NCBI GenBank assembly: GCA_905250885.1
Contig: CAJNOQ010000051.1
Coordinates: forward strand, 26,088-90,087
Origin: Didymodactylos carnosus
Lineage: Eukaryota; Rotifera; Eurotatoria; Philodinida; Philodinidae
DNA: 64,000 nucleotides
Direction of reading: 5' to 3'
Shown piece after piece: positions 27,801 to 38,187 of the stretch. A program made the position numbers and the translations under genes. A model generated the notes under the pieces. That model did no database searches and was not told the DNA's origin. It saw only the letters and a program-made list of their open reading frames with translations. The stretch's first letter is position 1, and each line of letters opens with the position of its first letter.

Positions 27801-30800
27801 ACTAATTCACGTATGCTTTTTGTGTTTGTTCTGTTAAAAGATAGTTTAATGAAGTAGATTAACGTCATTATTTATATTCAAAAATTTCACTAAATTGATA
27901 AATAGAAATTAGAAAACCCTATCCTATTTTAACATGCACGTAGTTATTTTCACATCAAAAGTTTCACCATTGTTGATGATAAATAGTAGTCTCCATTTTT
28001 GTTTTAATATTTCATTATGAATGCTTTATGTTCTTAGTGTAGTATGTTGGTGTTTTATGGAATCTTGTATTATATAGTTTGATTGTATAGGTAATTATTT
28101 ATAATTAATTTATAATTTTTTTTTGTAGGCGAAGACACACAAATGAAATTTTCATTAGCTCCATCACAAGGTGATAAGGGATTTCAACAATGGAAAGATG
28201 CAATATGTGTTGCATCTCGTATGCCTAATGGAGTACCGCCTCCTGTTCGACAAAAAGTACGCTTTAAATTATCATATACAGTCCATTGAAAAATAAAAAG
28301 TCCCCTTGTTGAATGACTAAATAATGTTCGAACAGAAAATGTTACAAATGTTTTGTTTTCACTTTCATATTGTCAAAAAAAACCTATATTCTATCTGAAT
28401 AACTACGTTCACAGACATGCTAAAGTCGTTAAAACTAGAGAAAACTGAATTTGTGCTCTTTTTTCCATCCAAGATTCGGTATGTTGTAATTAGCTGTATG
28501 TAATTAGCTTTTCTGAAGTTTAATCGGGTAATTGACCATGCCTCTATTCAAGAATAATAGTTTTATCTCCATCTGACATTCACTCGATATCAATTACTTT
28601 CTACTTATTTATTTTCCAGCAAAAATATATCCAAAAACTTGTCTTTTTTTCTCAATGTTCCAGAAGTTTAATGTGTCTGCGAATGTGATATTCGGCTTGA
28701 GCATAGGTTTTTCTTACAAATGATTTCTGAATAGATTGTAATAAGAAAAATTGTTTTTTTTAGCTATGGATATCATTGGCTTCGAATTACATTCGTGAAA
28801 TACGTCTTGATTGGAATAAAATACGAAAATTTGCGTTTAATAATTGTGCTAATTCAGATGACGATGAACTTGGAATTCAAATTGTCAAAGTGAGTATCGA
28901 TAAACATCTTGTCTCGTAGTTGACAATGTTGAAAAATGTCTTCTCTTTAGGATCTCCATCGTACAGGTTGCTCTTGGTCAGATAATGAACATGATCGTTC
29001 AACATTGAAACGAGTATTATTAGCATTTGCACGATACAACAAATCAATTGGATATTGTCAAGGTTTAAATATCTTAACAGCTGTTATATTGGAAGTAGTG
29101 GATAAAAATGAAGAAGATGCTCTAATGGTTCTCATTTATTTGGTTGATAAAATACTGCCGGATGGCTTTTTTACAAATAATTTACGAGCATTAGCAATTG
29201 ATATGGCCGTATTTCGAGAATGGTTGCGTATTTATAATGTAAAGTTGCATAATCATCTGCATCAACTCCAAATTTCATCAAAAGATGCATCAGGTAAAAT
29301 TATTCGTTCTGTTTTAATAATAATTAATGAACTTAAATGAAGAGATCTTGTTTACACTTCAAAAACCATGAGTAAATAATTTAAAAAAAAAGTGTTCTGA
29401 TGTACACCCAGCGAATGCACTTGTTCAAGTCCTTTCATAAGTTTTGCTCAGCGTTTCTAGAATTTTTCGCAAATAAATTAAATATTTGACAGAAAAAGGT
29501 CATTTACTTAAATTACTTTACCTTTTTGTGAAGTACTTGGCTAAGAGCTTGCCAAAGTAACCGACAAGTATCTGTGAAAGATCCAACAAGTAAATCGAGT
29601 ATCTCACAAGTACTTTCAGATACTTAGACGAGTAATTATCAAGTGTTATTTTATGAAAATATTTGTCAAGTAGGAATTTACAAATAAAGAAGTATCCGCT
29701 TGTAAATATATTCACTAGGATATGTTTTAAATTGGAATGATGCTTCTATCATTTTCATCAGTTTTAATGTTTGATCATCTAATAACATTGTTAATAATTT
29801 ATGTATATTAATGTTTTGTTAGGAACAATTTATGAACCACCTCTTCTCAATGTTTTCACAATACAATGGTTTTTAACATTGTTTGCCACATGTTTACCAC
29901 GACCAGCTACATTACGTGTATGGGATGCCTTATTACTTGAAGGAAGTGAAGTTCTATTTCGTACGGGCCTTGTTATTTGGTCGAAATTAGCCATGTAAGT
30001 CTGATCTATTACTTTATAAAAACTATATATAAGTCATCGTCTTTATTCATTTAGCTCTGTTCTTAAAGTACAATCAGCCGATCAGTTTTATAGTGCAATG
30101 GGTTTATTATCAGTACAGCTTCTAGATGAGAAAATAATCGATGTTGATAATTTAATTCGGGTATATATTATTACAGATTAAGTATTCTATGCCATTAAAC
30201 TATCGATTGTTTTTTGTTTAGGATATTTATGCTTTTGGACCGTTTCCAACTTCTATTCTATCGGAATTAAGACAAAAATTTTCCTTCAATATAACACCAT
30301 TTCAACAGTTATCATCATCTAATAATGTCGCTGATCGTACTTCGATGAAATCACAACAAAAAGATGGACAAATTTTAATGGATATCAATGGTTTATCTAC
30401 TAGAGTAAGCATATTGAATATTGTAAGATATCTGATTTATCAATGAAAGTTTGTTTATTAGCATGGAGATTATAAATCATCCACTGTAACAAAAAGATCG
30501 TTGAACAATACTCAAAATCATGGCACGGATGAAGAGACAGCAGCCGATGAAGAAATTGTGAATTTTATGTCATGTTTTTCCATATTAGCTTCATCATCAC
30601 GAAATAGACGTATGTAAAAAAAAACAATTCTTTTTGTGGACCATTTAGAACACATAATATACGTTAATTATAGTTGAGCACAATTCACCTGAACAATCAT
30701 GGGCAAATTCGGCCAATAGCAATAGTGTTGTTTTATCTCGTGTAACCCCCGGAGCATATTCAAACGTTCCCGAAACACACAAAACAAATTCAATTGAAGA

Positions 30801-31886
30801 TTCATTATCTCTCGATATAAATCAACTACATAGACAATATAAAAAATTACGTGAAAGACAAAAACAAGCTCAAATTATAATGCAAAGTAAGTGGCAACTT
30901 TTATTCTATTTATAATATTTAAGCGATTGTTCGTTCATGGATCAGATAAATTTTAAATGAGTTTATTATGTTTATTTTAGCTGCATCCGCCGAACAACGA
31001 AATCGTTCTCGTGCATCATCTTTGCATCCAAATGATTCTCGACGAGTGGGACCACCACCTACGCCTACACTAAAATCAACACGAAAAACAGATGATTTAT
31101 CATCTGGAACTATATCGGATGCTACGCTGTCTTCCACCAATGTATCAAATAATAAAAATACATCACCGCTAACAAAACAACATTCAACCGTCTGCTCGAT
31201 CAAAGGAGGTCCATTGGTATGTGATAAAATCTTCCCTTTATAGTCTGTTTTATTTTTCCATTTTTTTTCCTTTTTTGTAGATTAATCATCTTTTATTAAA
31301 AGCAGCTGATCCTAAACGAAATATGTACAAGAAGAATGTTTCGATTAAAGCTCCTGTCTCTACTATTCAAAATACACGATCTAATAGTATTGTAGATTCA
31401 ACGAAATACACATATCCAGATACACCATCAACAGAAACGTCAAAACATGAGAAAAAACAAGTATTATCAGAAGATGACACTGTTGAAGAAGATGTCGATA
31501 TTCAAATTGAAATAGAACAATTATTAACAAGTTTAAATCTCGAAAGACCTGTCATACAAAAATCTGTACCTAAAATTACTACAAAACAACCCATAGACGA
31601 TGAAAATAGTAGTACAACAGACAATGAAACTGAGAATCGTTTAGAAAATATTGCCCGTACGTTATATGATTATCAAAAGACACAAAATTTATCTGAAACA
31701 GATTCGGATAGCAAAAATTCTAATATTTTCGCATCTAAGCAACGCAATGGATCAATAATGGGTCGTTTATTGACAACAAATCCAAATGGACCACGTTACA
31801 GTTCATTTAACCCATTTCCATCACGATCATTTAATGAAAATGTAGCTATGAATGGTTATAAATTAGGATTATATGCTCCACGTTAA
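24854..31886 (+). CDS. TBC1D30: TBC1 domain family member 30 (Rab GTPase-activating protein), complete
   Basis: Twelve coding exons with matching phases: 24854-25460, 25755-25919, 28129-28256, 28764-28889, 28951-29293, 29823-29994, 30055-30160, 30222-30404, 30462-30609, 30674-30886, 30981-31216, 31281-31886; 1010 residues. Order: Ser/Asn-rich N-terminus; predicted helical segment (about 203-257, [26 protein letters not shown]); TBC domain about 290-510 with the IxxDxxR arginine finger (IVKDLHR, Arg346) and YxQ glutamine finger (GYCQG, Gln379); a second helical stretch ([15 protein letters not shown]); [12 protein letters not shown]; and a C-terminal FNPFPS..LGLYAPR like the vertebrate tail FSPFPS..LGLYGP. 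The human protein stimulates GTP hydrolysis by Rab8A and localises to cilia; catalytic residues are intact here. A possible poly(A) signal AATAAA lies at 32902, giving a 3'UTR of about 1 kb. Confidence 0.95.
25920..28128 (+). other. 2.2-kb intron 2 of TBC1D30 (internal promoter candidate)
   Basis: Donor GTAAGT after 25919, acceptor TTTTGTAG before 28129. Contains the alternative first exon at 27628-27742 and otherwise AT-rich non-coding sequence. Confidence 0.7.
27628..27742 (+). CDS. TBC1D30: Alternative first coding exon of TBC1D30
   Basis: The ATG at 27628 opens 38 codons ([21 protein letters not shown]) ending in phase 1 at a GTAAGA donor. That is exactly the phase needed to join the common exon at 28129 (..[12 protein letters not shown]). 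The result would be a 791-residue isoform lacking the N-terminal helical segment but keeping the whole TBC domain. Human TBC1D30 also has a long form with this helical N-terminus and a shorter form with a different first exon joining at the same place, which supports the model. The promoter would lie in the 2.2-kb intron after 25919. Confidence 0.7.
29380..29715. repeat. CAAGTACTTG-word island inside a TBC1D30 intron
   Basis: The 529-bp intron between 29293 and 29823 is swollen by a stretch dense in variants of the palindrome CAAGTACTTG (AAGTACTTGG, CAAGTATCTG, ACAAGTACTT, AGATACTTAG, CAAGTGTT, CAAGTAGG) on both strands. Period and spacing are irregular, so this is neither a tandem satellite nor a simple hairpin. 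The minus-strand ORF at 29518-29715 is a by-product of it. Confidence 0.6.
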
Positions 31887-33479
31887 ATAATAATATGTTA
31901 CATTCCATTCTTCTCAAACCACTTCCAATTACTTTACACCGAAGATCATAAAGGAACAACAAATATAATACAATGAACATAGTCCATCATTCCATTTTAC
32001 TGCCGTTCATTATACAGAATTTTTCTTTTCTCATATATGACGGTTTTCAAATAGCTTGTTTTACTAGAAAAAACTGTTAGAAACAACATCATTATTCAAC
32101 ATTTACTCGAAAATTTAAATGCATGAAAGCAGAAATCTTCTCTTTATATTTTTGTTTGTTTAATGTTCAGGCGATAATTTTTTTGTTAAAATTGACTTTC
32201 GTTTCCAATCTTTCATCTTTGCAGTCAACACCTAAAGAACAGTGAATCTCGTTCTTCGTTCATGTATTATATCCTTTTTCTTCACGCTCTGTGTTTTGTC
32301 AAAATAAGAGAGAATGATCAGATTAGAATACAGTCATCGGCGTTCGGGATCAAAATAGTTAAATATATCAGTAAATTCATGACAAAACCGTTTTGCTCAA
32401 ACTGTGTATATATGTCCTTTTTTTCATTGTGCAACATAAAACAGTGAAGTGAGATCTCTTTTTATTTTTAATTCTCTTTTTATCTTTTACATCTAATATT
32501 TTAGGATTTAAAATCTCAAATATATGTATGACAGCAGTCTCTTTGTTTGTTACGGGAATTGACACGTTTTGTTTTTGCAATACGTATATATCAGACGAAA
32601 AATTTTCATTTTCTTTTTTTGTTGTATTTGTCATTTTAGGATATTCTATTTGATATTTTCTAATCGCATGACAAATGTTCTTTTTTCGGTTATTATTAAT
32701 AATACCGGTTTATTTGACTGTATTCTTATTTTAAATGTCTCAGATGCTCATTTTACTTTTGATTTATTTTTGGCTTATATTTCTCAATTATTTTCTTAAG
32801 TATGCAACGAAACAGCCATTTTCCTGTTTGGTAAAAGCGATAGTTTACTTCGGTTTTCTCTATTTATCATCACGTTTTCTTTCTTAACAATTTTATTTTA
32901 CAATAAACTTGTTTGTCTTGTTCGACAGTTATAATTAAAATGGGAAAAATATAAAAAGTATTTTCGATCTTAAGCTAAAATGATTTATGTTCTCAAGTGA
33001 GAATTTTGATGACTTACATAGGAAATAATCTGTCGTGTTATATTTTATCAGTACATTTTTCAAAATCAGTAATTTAGAATACAAATTTTACTCTTAAAGC
33101 TACTATTAAAATCATTTTATCTTTATGTTTGCCATATAATTTTCTTTTCCATATAAACTTCTGTAAAAATTAACAACACTTTTAATAAGAGAAGAAACGA
33201 GACCGTCTGCGAATCAGCAACTTCCAATTGAAAAGATATATCAGTAGTAATTGTTTATTACATCATAATTCATTAAATGATGAAGTTATGTTTCACTGTA
33301 CCAGTCTTCCACTCCATTTATCACACAATTCCTGGATGCTTATCTCAACAAATTAACAAATAAACAATGATTGTTTTAATAACAATATTCAAACACAATT
33401 TACTCAGACGGATTACAGTAGCATGTAGATCAGTCATGAGCAGCTTTAAGCAGGAAAAGAGGGTTAAATAATATCGATT
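31887..33479. other. TBC1D30 3' region and intergenic DNA
   Basis: No coding sequence recognised. AATAAA at 32902 is a plausible TBC1D30 poly(A) signal. Short ORFs here read as T-rich low-complexity sequence. Confidence 0.55.
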
Positions 33480-33481
33480 TA

Positions 33482-34408
33482 ACTGGTGGCCCATAAAGAA
33501 TATCCTGTTCAGTATTTTTTCAATGTGCCCTTCATTTTTCATAGTAAAGAATCGAACATTTTTTTAAAAGATTCAGTTTTTAATTCTCTACAAAGTCACA
33601 GACTGATCTCTGTTATAGAGTTAAGGTAAAAAGGTTATTATGAGAATACCGAAAACGTACATCAACAACTTTCAAGCATAAATATACAAACTGATTTTCG
33701 ATTTCTTGCTCCTAGCAACACACTTGTTTAAGAACTTCAAAGCATCATTTCTAATACAATAAAGTACGCTCTTTCTAATGAGACCTAACAAAGAACATTT
33801 CAATCAAACGTATCGATAAAGAATCTATTTTTTGGACAGCAGGTCGAAATCTGCCTATCTGGTCTTGCTGTTTGAACTCACCGGAAAGGAAAAGATATTC
33901 ACTCAGGATTAAGATAGACATTCGTATTATGGCTCAGCAGCTTCAATATTAAAAAAATTGTTAAAAAATGTTAAATTTTGGTTGAGTTACATGAATTTTT
34001 CCACAACATGCAATACTACAGAACAAAAACACGGGTTTGTTCAAAATCTGAGAAAAGTAAAACTTATTTTGTGCGATAGAAATTTCATATGAAATTTTTT
34101 TTTTTAATACACCCGTATGATAGAGCTTTTCGAGCTCTACAAAATAGCTCACGTAATTTTTTTATATCTCAGCATCAACATACGTAAATACAAAAAAACT
34201 GAATTTTGTGCTTGAAAGTTGTTGATTTTGTACGTTTTCGGTATTCTCACAATAACCTTTTTACCTTTAACTCTATAACAAAGATCAGTCTGTGGCTTTG
34301 TAGAGAATTGAAAACTGAATCTTTTAAAAAATGTTCGATTCTTTACTATAAAAAATGAAGGACACATTGAAAAAATACTGAACAGGACATTCTTTATGGG
34401 CCACCTGT
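33482..34408. mobile_element. 927-bp element with ~210-bp terminal inverted repeats, TA flanks
   Basis: The left arm (33482 to about 33690, ACTGGTGGCCCATAAAGAAT..) is mirrored by the right arm (about 34200-34408, ..CATTCTTTATGGGCCACCTGT) with only scattered differences. TA dinucleotides lie at 33480-33481 and 34409-34410, as expected for a TA-targeting (Tc1/mariner-like) insertion. The interior of about 500 bp has no long ORF, so it is non-autonomous. The short minus-strand ORFs at 33345-33542 and 34149-34433 both read through the arms and are not genes. Confidence 0.75.
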
Positions 34409-34410
34409 TA

Positions 34411-37095
34411 CTTTGATTTCGCGTCAGATTCAAGTTAGTGATTTGTTAGCCATGAATTTATTTTAGTCCTTTTAACTCGACAGAAATGAGTTTGGCTTTT
34501 GTCTATTCTGTGATACTTTCTAGTACATTTTGATGTGCCCTATTCGTCGATGAGATTAGTTTGAATTTTCCAACTCAGTTCATGTCAATATATAGCTTAG
34601 TATTTGGAAAAAACAATCCCATCGCCTTAGCATCGCAAAGGAACCGGGCAAACGGTATCTTTTAATCTAAAAAATCTTTTTCCACGATCCAAGCGAGTTT
34701 TTTCACTCAGGAGTATTCGTTTCAAGGCAGACTCATAAAACAAATACAAACCTTTTGCTGGTATCAATTTTGCTTCGACAATGAATTTTTTTCAAAGATG
34801 GGCGAACAATTTTTCACTGAAGAAAAACGACGTATTTTCAGTATTTTTCGTACAAAATAAAAACAAAACAGAACTAAATGCTGATCATGCCTACATATGG
34901 ACAAGACAATGCGCTCTGCATGATGGTGAAAACGGCGACTCTCTAGCATGTATGATTTCCAAATGGGAAACGAAAGAATATGATACTATAGCGGTGGGCG
35001 AATAATTTTTCGATCTACTGTAAAATTGCTTGACGTATTTGTTCGCTCGTTGATGGTTTTATTTTAAAAGCATCATCAATTGAAATTATGAACTGAAAGC
35101 TCATTGCTTTTGAAGAAAAACGTTCCAAAAAGGTGAAATTATTGTAGATATATCATTATTTACAGCCTTTCATCTAGAAAAACCGTAGAAAGAAGATAAG
35201 TTCCATCTTCTTGTACTTTATTTATATATATCCAAAATGTATGAGAAGATTTGTAATCGTTTCCTAATTTGCTAAACTATTGTTTCTTATAGCTTCTCAA
35301 CTCTTTCACTACTTTATTACGGATACAACAAATTTCAAACGGAGAACTCAATGGATTTGTTTATTTTTCAAAAGTAACTTATCGCATTCATTACAGAACG
35401 CAGTAACACATGTTCGAGCGAAAAAATAGTAATTCTGGAGTTTTTCTATCTTTCAGCTCATTAATAATGTGACTGATGATTGGTTGCATTGAGCATGTTC
35501 AGCGTGCTATTAACACTGCTGACTAACTAAAGCATAAAGTGTGCATACACGTGTACAAATTCTCATCTTATCTCAATTATAACTTTTTTAGAATTTCTTA
35601 CTTTTTTCGATTTGGATCATACCTCTGTATTATTTATAGAAGGAAAGTCACACAGTAAAATCTCATAATATAATTTACTAAGCGCATCAGAAAAAGAGAT
35701 AGCTCAAAGAGTCAATCAGATGGGTAAAAAACGCTGCCTAAACATGTCAATTTTTTAACTAATAGACTGCTTAGGACATGCCACTAACTGAAATAATGAC
35801 GTTAGTTCACATAGAGAACAGTATAGCATTGGTTTTCTAACAGAATCAGAATTTTAGGTCTTCCAAAATACATGATCAGATTTAGTAAAAATCTGATCAT
35901 GTATTTTGTAGAAGTTTTATACTTATTATTCTCTTCAATATTCTCTACCGCTCTTCCTTCTTGTTTTTTAGGGCTTCCCCTTCTTTTTTCACCTTGTCGA
36001 TGGAATCAAAGACCCAACTGACCCCAGATTTACACCAGACATAAAACATCGATGTATTTGCATCCAGAATTTCTTGATCTTTCGTGGGGTTTACTGAAAA
36101 ACTTAGGTTTTATAATGTTCCACCTACCGATAACTGCGTCCGATCAGATCCAAAATTTTCGGTCAATTCAAACTTATACTACAGATATTTCAAAACGGTA
36201 ATTTTGTTTTTTGGATTTTTCTTCTCGAAATATGAAATTTGGGAAAAATCCTAGGTGAAACCTAGAATTTTGATTTTGAAAACTGTATACTCGAAAAGGG
36301 AAAAATTAGGAACGAAAAAACAAAATTAATGTTCTGAGATATCGTCTTAGGTATCTGTGGTAAATTTTTGAGCACAATCGAATAATGTTTCGAAAAATAG
36401 CTGTCTCTGAGCTAAAGAAAAATTTCAGTATCTTTGTTCTAGATGATCTATTATAACTCTGTACAAAAAGTACATAGATGTTTCGAACTATAAGTAACTG
36501 AAACGTTTCTGATCATATAAAACTTGTTTGCGTTCTTCCTCGATTGAATAGTATTTGTCTATTGAGGTGATACATTTTAATTTTTCTAAATTCGCTGAAT
36601 CTCTTTTACCCCATCGTTGGCAGACACACTGTCTGACTTTATTAGAACATATTTTCGCTTATAGTAAAAATTTGCGCTTTAAAAAAAGTTACTTATAATA
36701 AAAAATATCGTGTTTTTCACAACTAAATAACGACTGTTTTGTTTAAAAAATAAAAAGTCAGCGTAAAAATAGATATATTTGTTTACATGTATATTGCACA
36801 ATAAAGAAAAAATGTAAACACAAAAAAAACATAATTAACCAAAACGCAATTTATTATTACTTTTGAAATCTTTTTATATCCGTTTCCATGAATTTGAATC
36901 TAAAAACATTGTTTGAAATGATTGCACATAGACTCATCAAGATTATTTAGCGTAGATACTCGATTAAATAAAATTTCATGTGTACACATGTTTAAGAATA
37001 GAAAATTCATCGTTTAACAGTAACAGGATTAACAAAACACAGGATATGTCTTTCGATCAGTAAACGTGTATTTATGCAAATGCTTAGCTAAAAGA
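34411..37095. other. Intergenic region
   Basis: No gene recognised. Contains a near-perfect short hairpin at 35864-35908 and a degenerate inverted repeat at about 36180-36350 (ACAGATATTTC..GAGATATCGT). TTTATT at 36850-36855 could be the minus-strand poly(A) signal of the forkhead gene. Confidence 0.5.
35864..35908. repeat. Perfect 20-bp hairpin
   Basis: CAAAATACATGATCAGATTT is followed by a 5-base loop AGTAA and its exact reverse complement. No run of T follows that would make it a typical terminator; it may be the core of a decayed fold-back element. Confidence 0.8.
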
Positions 37096-38187
37096 CTATT
37101 GATTAAATGATCCCATTTTTAGTTGCAATAAGGTCATGGCAGCATCGACCATGTCACCGTCTGTATTTAAGTTTTTGTTTGAATCTTCTTTCAGTGATAA
37201 ATGAGTTTGCTCTTCTACTGATTGTAAATGAAAAATATTTTCTCGTTTGATGTTTATTGATGCTGATAAATGTGAAAAAACGCGTTCGTTTCGTCGTTTA
37301 GGAACGATATTTTCATCTGTCAAATTTTTATCATCTGTTGAAAGTGTTTGTTTTAATGTAGTTATTCTGAATTTTTTAATTTTTTTTATTGATGATTCAC
37401 TTGTCGATGATATATGTTGATCTTGTTCTGTTGAATTGTTTGTCTGTTTATGTCTCAATAAAATATGTTTTCGTTCATTTGATAATCTCATATAAATATT
37501 TTTTATCTTTTCACTGTTCAACGATAATTGTTTATCATTCATTGTTATCAGCATGTCTAATAATAGTAAACGTTTTGTTGTGTCCACTGTCCATAATGGA
37601 CATCGCAGTTTATTACCTGTGAATGGATCTTTTGTTATTTTGAAAAAAAATGATATTTGTTTTGTCATATGATAACGTATTTTACTTTTTAATCGAGCAC
37701 TTTTTATTAATATTTCATCCATTGAAGTTGTCGAAAATAAATTAGTTGATTGCTGTTCAATATTGTCCTCAATCCATTTGCATATTTCATTTAGTGTTAA
37801 TGCATGATTCTTTGACTCTTCTATTGCGAATAATATCCAAAAACATAAGCCGGAATTTGGAGACGGTAAACCAGTGATTGATGAAGATTTAGAAAGATAG
37901 TCATTACCATTTATCATAACACGTTCACTTGATGAATTCAATGACGATGTTGAATACGTATCGATTTCGTCGCTATCAGAGGAGAGAATATCGTCATAAA
38001 CTCGTATCGTTTGAGTGGTTAATTGCTGCAAAGAATATATTGGTAAATTTGTGCTTAATATCGGTTGTAGTTTCGACGACGAAGGACGATGTAGAATATC
38101 TGTTTCTGTTAACCAGGTCAATTCAGTTAAATCGTCATTACCATTGGAAAAATTGTCTTCTTTTGTATTCAATCGATGTGCAAACAT
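37096..38187 (-). CDS. Highly divergent forkhead (winged-helix) protein, single exon
   Basis: 363 residues from the ATG at 38187 to TAG at 37096, no intron needed. Residues about 108-207 follow the forkhead plan: helix 1 GLCFWILFAIEESKNH, helix 2 LTLNEICKWIEDNI, then an insert of about 20 residues, recognition helix LKSKIRYHMTKQISFFFKI, and wing 1 PFTGNKLRCPLWTVDTTKR. Known forkheads read IRHNLSLNxCFxKV in helix 3 and G(K)GxxWxxD in the wing. Here the Arg is kept, His-Asn is replaced by Tyr-His, and Trp-Thr-Val-Asp is kept. The AIEES start resembles FOXN2/3 more than other classes, but this is weak. Flanks are Ser/Asn/Asp-rich, probably disordered. A nuclear transcription factor is inferred; sequence preference may be altered. 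Confidence 0.7.
   Translation of the reverse strand: MFAHRLNTKEDNFSNGNDDLTELTWLTETDILHRPSSSKLQPILSTNLPIYSLQQLTTQTIRVYDDILSSDSDEIDTYSTSSLNSSSERVMINGNDYLSKSSSITGLPSPNSGLCFWILFAIEESKNHALTLNEICKWIEDNIEQQSTNLFSTTSMDEILIKSARLKSKIRYHMTKQISFFFKITKDPFTGNKLRCPLWTVDTTKRLLLLDMLITMNDKQLSLNSEKIKNIYMRLSNERKHILLRHKQTNNSTEQDQHISSTSESSIKKIKKFRITTLKQTLSTDDKNLTDENIVPKRRNERVFSHLSASINIKRENIFHLQSVEEQTHLSLKEDSNKNLNTDGDMVDAAMTLLQLKMGSFNQ

Noticed and set aside
30919-31203. 94-residue minus-strand ORF
   Set aside because: Antisense shadow of a TBC1D30 coding exon.
33345-34433. Two similar minus-strand ORFs (33345-33542 and 34149-34433)
   Set aside because: They lie in or across the two mirrored arms of one element; the apparent protein similarity reflects the DNA repeat.
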